Source of the DNA: Deltaproteobacteria bacterium
GTDB lineage: Bacteria; Desulfobacterota; GWC2-55-46
Reading direction: 5' to 3'
Length of the DNA stretch: 7,138 bases
NCBI GenBank assembly: GCA_016182705.1
Contig: JACPGA010000056.1
Span: forward strand, 1,704-8,841
Both the position numbers and the translations under genes were made by a program. Shown here one piece after another: positions 1-7,138 of the stretch. The notes beneath the pieces were generated by a model that saw only the letters and a program-made list of their open reading frames with translations, had not been told where the DNA came from and searched no databases. How positions within the stretch are numbered: the stretch's first letter is position 1; each line of letters opens with the position of its first letter.

Positions 1-30
1 CAGCGCGCGGCTGTCTGAAAAGGCTGATAC

Positions 31-60
31 TGCCGGCTTTCCCCTGAACATGGGCCGGCA
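31..60. repeat. Inverted repeat (hairpin) left of the terminator
   Basis: TGCCGGC at 31-37 is perfectly complementary to GCCGGCA at 54-60, giving a 7-bp GC-rich stem with a 16-nt loop. No T-run follows, so it is not an intrinsic terminator by itself. It lies 12 nt before a convincing terminator and may be part of the same 3' untranslated region, or be chance in GC-rich DNA. A short open frame (3-44, stop TGA 45-47) overlaps it and could be the tail of a gene to the left, but it is too short to identify. Confidence 0.3.
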
Positions 61-72
61 TGAGTTGCCAGC

Positions 73-100
73 ACAGGGCCGTCCCCGCGGTCCTGTTTTT
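73..100 (+). terminator. Intrinsic terminator of an upstream gene
   Basis: ACAGGGCCGT (73-82) pairs with GCGGTCCTGT (87-96). This gives a 10-bp stem, two pairs of which are G-U, closed by a CCCC loop and followed at once by a run of five T (96-100). That is the classic rho-independent layout on the + strand. It should end transcription of a gene whose body lies left of the window, and it separates that gene from the radical SAM gene. Confidence 0.75.
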
Positions 101-121
101 GCCTCACATTTACCGGAGTTG

Positions 122-151
122 TTGACCTTTAAGGCCATGTATGTTTCTAAT
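122..151 (+). promoter_or_regulatory. Sigma70-type promoter for the radical SAM gene
   Basis: A -35-like TTGACC (122-127) and a -10-like TCTAAT (146-151) are separated by 18 bp; each matches consensus at five of six positions. The predicted transcription start is near 158, just upstream of the GGGAGGG ribosome-binding site (162-168) and the ATG at 171. If this promoter is real, the ATG at 141 would not be on the transcript. This is the main reason for preferring 171 as the start. Confidence 0.5.
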
Positions 152-170
152 TCGCTGGCTTGGGAGGGTT

Positions 171-1016
171 ATGAATGCATCGTACTTCCGGTGCGATAGG
201 CTCCCGGTCTCTGTCAGGTTCATATCAACATACATCTGCAATATCATCTGCGAGCACTGTGATATTTGGAGGTTCAGGGGAGAAGAGCTCTCGACAGGCG
301 AGGTCAAGGCAATGGTCCGCGAGCTTCGGGAAATCGGTACGCGCTCTCTTAAATTCGACGGCGGCGAGCCGCTTACGAGGCCCGACATCGGGGCGCTGCT
401 GACATTCTGCCGGGAGCAGGGCATTGAGACGTCCTTGTGCTCGAACGGGCTTCTCGTGGAGCGGAATTTGTCTAAACTCGAAAGTCTCGGCCAGCTGGTC
501 GTCAGCCTTTCATGGACGGACGGATACACGGAAAGAGTCTTGTTGTATGAAAAATCCCTGAAGGCTGTCGAAGCGGCGAAAATGGCGGGTATCAATGTTG
601 CCGCGAGCATTACCCTGACACGGTCGAATATCAGCGCGCTTCCGGCTATTCTCGCTGACGGAGCCGCGCTTGGAGTCCGGATGAAGTTCAGAAGACTTTT
701 AAGGCATGGACATTCAATGGACAATTCGCGTTTCGCGTCCATCTGTCCGGACATTTTTGAGCTGGAAGGGGCTCTCCGGTTTTTGTTCGAGCGCAAGAGG
801 ATGGGCGCGGCAATTGACATCCCGTTTTCAAAAGACACATCCGCTGAAAGCTGCATTTCAGAGGAGAGCTCATTTGTCATCACGCCGTCCGGAGACGTGG
901 CTCCGTGTTATCGACTGTACAGTTTTAAAAAGTGGCCGAACGGTCGCTGGCTGGGCTTTCGCGCGGCCTTCAGGAAAGCCGGAGAGTTTTATTGCCCTTC
1001 GGAAGTATTTACGTAA
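171..1016 (+). CDS. Radical SAM protein with an incomplete SPASM-like C-terminus
   Basis: Probable [4Fe-4S]/S-adenosylmethionine radical enzyme of 281 residues; substrate unknown. Counting from the ATG at 171, the cluster motif CxxxCxxC is C23-C27-C30, followed by the SAM-binding GGEP at 64-67 in the expected place. Near the C-terminus C228, G241 and C246 form Cx12Gx4C, which fits the opening half of the SPASM auxiliary-cluster motif. The second half (CxxC...) is absent: only C275 follows before the TAA. The protein may be a twitch-like variant or truncated. The start at 171 has GGGAGGG at 162-168, although closely spaced; an in-frame ATG at 141, with AAGG at 131-134, would add ten residues. 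The gene stands alone between terminator-like structures. It uses ATC/ATT for Ile and CGN for many Arg, unlike the ATA/AGG-rich genes downstream, which hints at separate ancestry. The fold is well supported; the specific role is not. Confidence 0.8.
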   Translation: MNASYFRCDRLPVSVRFISTYICNIICEHCDIWRFRGEELSTGEVKAMVRELREIGTRSLKFDGGEPLTRPDIGALLTFCREQGIETSLCSNGLLVERNLSKLESLGQLVVSLSWTDGYTERVLLYEKSLKAVEAAKMAGINVAASITLTRSNISALPAILADGAALGVRMKFRRLLRHGHSMDNSRFASICPDIFELEGALRFLFERKRMGAAIDIPFSKDTSAESCISEESSFVITPSGDVAPCYRLYSFKKWPNGRWLGFRAAFRKAGEFYCPSEVFT

Positions 1017-1118
1017 AGGATCGTCTGCATTTTCCGAGCTTTTCAACCTGCCGGATAACAGCTTTAATCCGCACTAACCGACCCTGCCGAAATTACCCCC
1101 GCTTATGAAGGCCTTTTA

Positions 1119-1148
1119 AGCAGGCAGAGCCTCCCGGCATTGCCTGCT
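1119..1148 (+). terminator. Stem-loop after the radical SAM gene, weak terminator candidate
   Basis: AGCAGGCA (1119-1126) pairs with TGCCTGCT (1141-1148), an 8-bp perfect stem with a 14-nt loop, about 100 nt beyond the radical SAM stop. The following bases are CC-TTT-CCC rather than a real T-tract, so termination would be weak. It could instead be an RNA-stability hairpin. It lies in the 362-nt gene-free stretch 1017-1378, which otherwise holds the tandem promoters and the ugd leader; I see no gene there. Confidence 0.35.
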
Positions 1149-1215
1149 CCTTTCCCTGTTCCGGCCTGAATGCCATGCCTGTTTTTCTGGCGAAAAAACC
1201 TATCAATTAAAGAGC

Positions 1216-1245
1216 TTTACATTCGAAACCGGAGGACTTTATACT
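1216..1245 (+). promoter_or_regulatory. Upstream promoter of a tandem pair before ugd
   Basis: TTTACA (1216-1221) and TATACT (1240-1245) are 18 bp apart; each hexamer differs from the sigma70 consensus at one position. The predicted start is near 1252, inside the -35 element of the stronger downstream promoter, so the two could interfere or be used under different conditions. It points toward ugd. Confidence 0.5.
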
Positions 1246-1247
1246 CC

Positions 1248-1276
1248 TTGACACGAAAAGGGACCACGTTTATACT
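1248..1276 (+). promoter_or_regulatory. Strong sigma70-type promoter for ugd
   Basis: A perfect -35 TTGACA (1248-1253) and a near-perfect -10 TATACT (1271-1276) are separated by exactly 17 bp. The predicted transcription start is near 1283, giving a 5' untranslated leader of roughly 95 nt before the ugd ATG at 1379. This is the best-matching promoter in the window. Confidence 0.8.
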
Positions 1277-1293
1277 GATTACGCCGGAGTGTT

Positions 1294-1323
1294 TGAAAAG
1301 CCATCGGAAATTAAAGCTTTTCA
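1294..1323 (+). other. Hairpin in the 5' leader of ugd
   Basis: TGAAAAGC (1294-1301) is complementary to GCTTTTCA (1316-1323), an 8-bp AT-rich stem with a 14-nt loop near the predicted 5' end of the ugd transcript. It lies about 40 nt before the GGAGGG ribosome-binding site (1362-1367), so it does not mask that site. It may protect the mRNA end or be chance. I recognise no riboswitch class. Confidence 0.3.
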
Positions 1324-1378
1324 TAAGTTCCAGCGATATTACCATTTTTACTTCAAGACACGGAGGGTCCTTTTCATT

Positions 1379-2684
<1,306 letters not shown>

Positions 2685-2708
2685 CTGCCGCGATACTCAA
2701 GAATTGTA

Positions 2709-2737
2709 TTGACTACGCGTCTTCAACGTTGTATATC
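2709..2737 (+). promoter_or_regulatory. Sigma70-type promoter for the membrane protein and pyr genes
   Basis: TTGACT (2709-2714) and TATATC (2732-2737) are 17 bp apart, matching consensus at five and four positions respectively. The predicted start is near 2744, only about three bases before the GTG at 2747. I found no better promoter between here and pyrR and no terminator before 3227, so this promoter may also drive the pyrR leader and pyrRBC. Confidence 0.6.
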
Positions 2738-2746
2738 TAAACCACA

Positions 2747-3136
2747 GTGAACGGGAACCGTTTTAAAGAGGCCGGGTTCATAAGCGTCAAGGCCTTATTC
2801 TGGCTTTTGTTTCTGGCCGTCAGCGTTTACGGCGCGTACAAGGTCGTCCCTCCTTACGCCGGTTTTTACATGTTGAAGACCGAAGTCGAGGAGGAGGTCA
2901 GGCTTGCCCATATGTACACGGACGAGGTCCTGGCGAGCAGGATAACAAAGAAGGCAGCCTCATGGTCTATCCCGCTTGACCCTAAAAACCTCGAGATCAT
3001 CCGGGGCAGCGACGAGATAAGAATAACAGTCGATTATACCGTCACGCTCAACTTCTTCGACAGGTACAATCGCGAGCTTGTCTACAGTGTTGATGTAAGA
3101 GGGCCGCTCAAGGATTCAGGCGGTGTCCTTCGATAG
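2747..3136 (+). CDS. Small single-pass membrane protein, DUF4845-like
   Basis: A 129-residue protein of unknown function. An N-terminal basic/polar stretch is followed by one hydrophobic segment at about residues 12-31, ending in a KVVPPY motif, then a soluble domain of about 90 residues with alternating beta-type stretches (IRITVDYTVTLNFF). This pattern, one membrane helix followed by VPxY and a C-terminal VDY strand, resembles DUF4845 proteins; the match is from memory and moderately sure. The soluble part probably faces outward. The start is GTG 2747: no ATG is available upstream in frame, and later candidates would delete the helix. No Shine-Dalgarno precedes it and the promoter's predicted start is almost at the GTG, so translation may be leaderless. 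It lies 62 nt after ugd and 132 nt before pyrR, and is probably co-transcribed with the pyr genes up to the attenuator. Confidence 0.72.
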   Translation: MNGNRFKEAGFISVKALFWLLFLAVSVYGAYKVVPPYAGFYMLKTEVEEEVRLAHMYTDEVLASRITKKAASWSIPLDPKNLEIIRGSDEIRITVDYTVTLNFFDRYNRELVYSVDVRGPLKDSGGVLR

Positions 3137-3166
3137 AGAATCAATCAGAATTGAACTCCCATTTAA

Positions 3167-3186
3167 TTTAATCCTGAGAGATTAAA
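3167..3186 (+). promoter_or_regulatory. PyrR-binding loop in the pyrR leader RNA
   Basis: TTTAAT (3167-3172) and ATTAAA (3181-3186) form a 6-bp stem enclosing CCTGAGAG. The segment 3170-3183 reads AATCCTGAGAGATT and fits the remembered PyrR recognition consensus ARUCCNGNGAGGYU at all specified positions but one (A where G is usual). In Bacillus-type control, UMP/UTP-bound PyrR holds such a loop and so favours the downstream terminator. Its place about 40 nt before a terminator hairpin and pyrR strongly supports this role. Confidence 0.68.
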
Positions 3187-3217
3187 AACGGGGAAGAGAT
3201 TTGAGCCGATATTTTGA

Positions 3218-3811
<594 letters not shown>

Positions 3812-3830
3812 CAGTAAAGGATGAGTTTGC

Positions 3831-4760
3831 ATGCGGCTTAAAAGAAAAGACCTCCTCGGCATAGAGGACCTCACCAGGGACGAACTCGAGCTTATCCTGT
3901 CGACCGCGGCCTCTTTCAAGGAAGTCTCGGAGCGTGAGATAAAGAAAGTCCCGACGCTTCGTGGAAAGACGGTCATAAACCTCTTTTACGAGCCTTCCAC
4001 AAGGACCAGGACTTCCTTTGAGATAGCTGCCAAGCGCATGAGCGCGGACGCGGTCAATATCTCGGTTTCGACAAGCTCGGCGGTGAAGGGCGAGACTCTG
4101 CGCGACACAGCCAGGAACCTTGAGGCCATGAGGCCGGACTGCATCGTGGTAAGGCATTCATCCTCAGGCACCCCGCACATGCTCGCTGGCTATGTCGGCT
4201 GTTCTGTAGTGAACGCCGGAGACGGCGCGCACGAGCACCCGAGCCAGGCGCTTCTTGACATGCTGACCGTCAAGGAAAAAAAAGGCACTCTTTCAGGACT
4301 TAAAATAGCGATAGTCGGCGACATAGCCCACTCAAGGGTCGCCAGGTCTAACATATACGGTTTCACAAAGATGGGCTCTGAGGTAACGGTTGCCGGCCCG
4401 CCGACAATGCTCCCTGCCGGGATAGAAAAACTCGGGTGCAGGGTCACTTCAAATGTGGAAGACGCGCTCCGTGGCGCTGATGTGATAATGATGCTCAGGA
4501 TACAGATGGAGCGCCAGAGCGAGTCTTTTTTCCCGACTGTAAGGGAGTACTCAAGGGTTTACGGCCTTGATGAGGCAAAGCTCAAAAGGGCGAAAGAGGA
4601 TGTCATCATCCTCCACCCCGGCCCAATCAACAGGGGCGTTGAGATATCCTCGGAAGTCGCCGACGGCCCGTATTCGCTCATCCTCGACCAGGTCACGAAC
4701 GGCGTTGCCGTCAGGATGGCCATATTCTACCTGCTGCTTGGAGCGGCCAAGGAAGAGTAA
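3831..4760 (+). CDS. pyrB: Aspartate carbamoyltransferase catalytic subunit
   Basis: A 309-residue enzyme that joins carbamoyl phosphate and L-aspartate to form N-carbamoyl-L-aspartate, the committed step of pyrimidine synthesis. It is complete and of normal length. The carbamoyl-phosphate site STRTRT is at 56-61, followed by KGET at 86-89, the HPSQ motif at 136-139, [12 protein letters not shown] in the aspartate domain near 163-174, and HPGPINRG near 262-269; the C-terminus LLLGAAKEE is typical. ATG 3831 is preceded by AAGGA (3817-3821) at suitable spacing. It follows pyrR by 19 nt and precedes pyrC by 3 nt, so all three should be one transcript under the attenuator. No pyrI is present in the window, so the enzyme probably works as a trimer or associates with the dihydroorotase; that is inference. 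Confidence 0.97.
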   Translation: MRLKRKDLLGIEDLTRDELELILSTAASFKEVSEREIKKVPTLRGKTVINLFYEPSTRTRTSFEIAAKRMSADAVNISVSTSSAVKGETLRDTARNLEAMRPDCIVVRHSSSGTPHMLAGYVGCSVVNAGDGAHEHPSQALLDMLTVKEKKGTLSGLKIAIVGDIAHSRVARSNIYGFTKMGSEVTVAGPPTMLPAGIEKLGCRVTSNVEDALRGADVIMMLRIQMERQSESFFPTVREYSRVYGLDEAKLKRAKEDVIILHPGPINRGVEISSEVADGPYSLILDQVTNGVAVRMAIFYLLLGAAKEE

Positions 4761-4763
4761 AAT

Positions 4764-6053
4764 ATGAACAGGTTAGTTATAAAAGGAGGCCGCGTCGTTG
4801 ACCCGGCCCAGAACCTTGACGGGTTCTACAATATATATGTAATGGGCGGCCGCGTTGCCTCGATCAAGAAGGTAGAGGCGGACACTTCCGAGGTCGGCAC
4901 AGACGTTGACGTAGTTGACGCGACAGGCCTCGTTGTAGTCCCCGGGCTTATCGACCCGCACGTGCACCTGCGTGAACCGGGCTATGAATATAAAGAAGAC
5001 ATCGCGACAGGCTCGAAGGCCGCCGCCGCTGGCGGATTTACCGCCGTCATGTGCATGGCAAATACAAAGCCTGTCAACGATAACGAGTCAGTCACCAGAT
5101 ATATCCTCAAAAAGGCCGAAGGCCAGCCAGTAAGGGTTTTCCCGGTTGGCGCGGTCACGCAGGGACAAAAGGGCGAGAGGCTAACCGAGATGGGCGAATT
5201 GAAGTCCTCCGGTTGCGTCGCTGTCTCAGATGATGGTGTGCCAATCTCAGACCCCGGTCTCATGAGAAGGGCTCTGGAGTATTCGAGCCAGTTTCAGATG
5301 CCTGTCATAACCCACGCGGAAGATTCAAGCCTCGTAGGCCACGGCTCGATGAACGAAGGCGTTGTTGCAACCCGCCTTGGGCTCAAGGGCATACCGAACG
5401 CGGCTGAAGATGTGATAGTTGCCAGGGACATTGCGTTGGCCGAGCTTACAGGGGGACGACTCCATGTGGCGCATGTTTCCACAAGGGGTTCGGTTGAGCT
5501 CATAAGAAGGGCGAAATAGCGGGGAGTAAAGGTCACGGCAGAAGCGACCCCGCATCACCTGACGCTTACCGATGAAGCTGTTATCGGGTACAGGACCGAA
5601 GCCAAGATGAACCCGCCATTGAGGACGAAAGAAGACGTCGAAGCATTGAGGGCAGGCGTCAAGGACGGCCCAATAGACTCTATCGCGACAGACCACGCGC
5701 TTCACGCGTCAATTGAAAAAGACGTTGAGTTTGACAAGGCCGCAAACGGCATCATTGGGCTTGAGACGGCGTTTTCAGTGGTCTATGGCCTTGTAGAGGA
5801 AGGGGTATTGACCCTGGCTGAGGCGATCAACGCAATGAGCTGCGGCCCAGCAAAGGCTTTCAAGCTCGCCGGCGGCAAACTGTCGGTCGGGAGTCCGGCT
5901 GACATCGCAATATTCGACCTCAACAGGTCGTGGACAGTAGAGCCCGCAAAGCTCAAGTCAAAGTCAAAGAACACGCCCTGGGCCGGGAAAGAGTTGAAGG
6001 GTGTCGCGGTCAAAACAATCCTGGGCGGGGTAGTCGTTTACAGTAGAGATTAG
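4764..6053 (+). pseudogene. pyrC: Dihydroorotase (class I) interrupted by an in-frame TAG
   Basis: An intact homologue cyclises carbamoyl aspartate to dihydroorotate using metal ions. The 429-codon frame has normal length and family sequence on both sides of an amber stop at 5517-5519 (codon 252). The first part has the metal motif [10 protein letters not shown] (H66, H68), SDDG near 155-158, THAED with H184, and HVAHVST with H237. After the stop the same frame continues with RGVKVTAEATPHHL, MNPPLRT near 282-288, the catalytic Asp at D310 and SKSKNTPWAG. A 251-residue product would lack the orotate-binding and catalytic C-terminal parts. The normally invariant TDHAPH reads TDHALH here (L313, codon CTT 5700-5702). 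The start ATG 4764 uses GGAAGAG (4751-4757) at the end of pyrB. TAG also ends pyrR, this frame and the small membrane-protein gene, so wholesale amber reassignment is unlikely. A sequencing error or a readthrough codon remains possible. Confidence 0.9.
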
Positions 6054-6097
6054 AAGTGCGAAAGCGGAGTTTTTCAGCAGCCTGTTAGAATTATGTG

Positions 6098-6120
6098 GCC
6101 CGGCATAGGCCGGGCGTTTT
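6098..6120 (+). terminator. Intrinsic terminator between pyrC and carA
   Basis: GCCCGGC (6098-6104) pairs perfectly with GCCGGGC (6109-6115) around the loop ATAG. The stem is followed by G and TTTT (6117-6120), then an AT-rich stretch. The GC-rich 7-bp stem and tetraloop make a good rho-independent terminator, although the T-run is short. It lies 45 nt after the pyrC stop and suggests that pyrRBC and carA are at least partly separate transcripts. Confidence 0.7.
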
Positions 6121-6125
6121 ATAAT
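6120..6125 (+). promoter_or_regulatory. Candidate -10 element for carA
   Basis: A perfect TATAAT at 6120-6125 overlaps the end of the terminator T-run, with a predicted start near 6132 and a leader of about 27 nt before carA. No recognisable -35 hexamer exists at 16-18 bp, because the terminator stem occupies that position, and there is no extended -10 TG. It may be activator-dependent or simply chance in the AT-rich terminator tail. Confidence 0.35.
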
Positions 6126-6158
6126 AGCCAGAAGACCATCAGCTGAAAGGAAGCAGAG

Positions 6159-7138
6159 TTGAGAAAAGCGATACTGGCCCTTGCCGACGGGACCGTGTTC
6201 GAAGGTTCGTCATTCGGAGCCGAGGGCGAAACAACAGCCGAAGTCGTATTCAATACGTCGCTCACAGGATATCAGGAAGTCCTCACAGACCCCTCGTACA
6301 AGGGGCAGATAGTGACGATGACATATACCCAGCAGGGGAACTATGGCATAAACCCCGAGGACGTCGAATCGGTCAAGCCATGGGCAGAAGGTTTCATAGT
6401 CAAGGAGACCTGCCTGTTCCCGTCGAACTGGCGTTCGACCGAAAGCCTCATGGGCTATCTCATGAGGAACAGGATAGTCGGCATCTCCGGCATAGACACC
6501 AGGGCTCTGACCCGCATCATCAGGGACAAGGGCGCCATGCAGGGCGTCATCTCGACGGTTGAGGGAGATTTCGCGAAGCTTGTTAAAAAGGCGCAGGCAG
6601 CCCCGACGCTCGTTGGCAGGGACCTCGTAAAGGAAGTAAGCTGCACCCAGCCTTACGAATGGCACGGAGAGCTCTGGGATCTCGATAATGGCGGCTACCC
6701 AAAGACGGACATGGTCGCCAAAAAGAAGTTCAGGGTCGTTGCCTATGACTTCGGGATAAAAAAGAACATCCTCCGCAACCTTTCCGCGGCAGGCTGCCAG
6801 GTTACGGTCGTCCCGGCCTCGACCCCGGCTAAGGACGCTCTGGCCATGAACCCTGACGGCATATTCCTCTCGAACGGCCCCGGAGACCCGGACGCCGTAG
6901 GGTACGCCAAGGAGACCGTCCGGGAGCTCATCGGCAAAAAGCCCATATTCGGAATCTGCCTGGGCCACCAGATACTTTCGCTCGCATTGGGCGGCAAGAC
7001 CTACAAGCTCAAGTTCGGCCACAGGGGCGGCAACCAGCCCGTGCAGGACCTTACTACCGGCAAGGTCGAGATAACTTCGCAGAACCACGGCTTTGCCGTT
7101 GCCCTCGACTCTCTCAAGGGCAAGGCCAGCCTCACTCA
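6159..7138 (+). CDS. carA: Carbamoyl-phosphate synthase small subunit (partial, 3' end outside the window)
   Basis: The glutaminase subunit, which hydrolyses glutamine and channels ammonia to CarB for carbamoyl phosphate synthesis, feeding pyrimidines and arginine. The visible part is 326 codons of an expected 370-380 and has no stop. The N-terminal CarA domain shows [34 protein letters not shown] and GAMQGVIS. The class I glutamine amidotransferase domain follows, with FLSNGPGDP, the nucleophile elbow GICLGHQ (Cys267, codon 6957-6959), [11 protein letters not shown] and TSQNHGFAV. The catalytic His and Glu near the C-terminus are not reached. The start is a TTG at 6159, chosen because AAAGGAAG (6146-6153) lies at good spacing and the protein then begins [10 protein letters not shown] as in relatives; there is no nearby in-frame ATG. 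It lies 105 nt after pyrC, behind a terminator, and shows no PyrR-binding loop of its own. Confidence 0.93.
   Translation, partial: MRKAILALADGTVFEGSSFGAEGETTAEVVFNTSLTGYQEVLTDPSYKGQIVTMTYTQQGNYGINPEDVESVKPWAEGFIVKETCLFPSNWRSTESLMGYLMRNRIVGISGIDTRALTRIIRDKGAMQGVISTVEGDFAKLVKKAQAAPTLVGRDLVKEVSCTQPYEWHGELWDLDNGGYPKTDMVAKKKFRVVAYDFGIKKNILRNLSAAGCQVTVVPASTPAKDALAMNPDGIFLSNGPGDPDAVGYAKETVRELIGKKPIFGICLGHQILSLALGGKTYKLKFGHRGGNQPVQDLTTGKVEITSQNHGFAVALDSLKGKASLT

Noticed and set aside
3..47. Possible tail of an upstream gene (14 codons ending in TGA)
   Set aside because: Plausible before the terminator at 73-100, but too short to assign and overlapped by a hairpin; not listed as a gene.
110..883. 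Long open frame on the minus strand opposite the radical SAM gene
   Set aside because: No recognisable protein pattern; the + strand frame holds CxxxCxxC and GGEP, so this is an antisense shadow.
706..1077. Alternative + frame overlapping the end of the radical SAM gene, tested as a frameshifted C-terminus
   Set aside because: Neither this frame nor the third one restores the missing SPASM cysteines, so I see no evidence that a simple frameshift explains the short C-terminus.
5517..5519. Pyrrolysine or other programmed recoding of the pyrC TAG
   Set aside because: No supporting element is recognisable, TAG is a regular terminator in this window, and dihydroorotases have no known need for a special residue here. 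Kept only as an alternative.
6210..7088. A 292-codon open frame on the minus strand opposite carA
   Set aside because: The + strand encodes unmistakable CarA motifs; the minus frame is open because of codon bias and resembles nothing known.

Overview
All supported genes lie on the + strand. The window reads as a chromosomal segment of a moderately GC-rich bacterium. Arginine is written mostly as AGG and isoleucine mostly as ATA in the right-hand five kilobases. The order pyrR-pyrB-pyrC-carA, preceded by a small DUF4845-like membrane protein, resembles deltaproteobacterial (Desulfobacterota-type) pyrimidine loci. That assignment is an inference from gene order and codon style; nothing here identifies a species.

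Layout. Positions 1-100 hold two hairpins; the second is a convincing intrinsic terminator for a gene lying to the left. Positions 122-1016 hold a free-standing radical SAM gene with its own promoter; its codon use differs from the rest of the window. Positions 1017-1378 are non-coding and hold a stem-loop, two tandem sigma70-type promoters and a 5' UTR hairpin. Positions 1379-2684 are a UDP-glucose 6-dehydrogenase gene broken by a 26-nt net deletion with frameshift, and apparently by a second, in-frame deletion. A promoter at 2709-2737 starts a small membrane-protein gene (2747-3136). A pyrimidine attenuator follows (3167-3264), then pyrR, pyrB, an amber-interrupted pyrC, a terminator (6098-6120) and the 5' part of carA, which runs off the right edge.

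How the genes fit together. CarA (with CarB, presumably beyond the window), PyrB and PyrC carry out the first three steps of de novo UMP synthesis: carbamoyl phosphate, carbamoyl aspartate, dihydroorotate. PyrR is the uridine-nucleotide-sensing RNA-binding regulator. The leader before pyrR contains a near-consensus PyrR-binding loop, then a hairpin with a T-tract whose 3' arm contains the pyrR Shine-Dalgarno sequence. The same hairpin could therefore act on both transcription and translation. carA sits behind its own terminator and may be transcribed separately.

The most notable points are this compact pyr leader and the concentration of lesions: ugd has two internal deletions, and pyrC has an in-frame TAG plus a Pro-to-Leu change in its TDHAPH motif. 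Their immediate neighbours pyrR, pyrB and carA look intact. Whether this is real gene decay or a defective assembly cannot be settled from the sequence alone. I found no mobile element, CRISPR array, tRNA or rRNA, and no clearly new multi-gene system.
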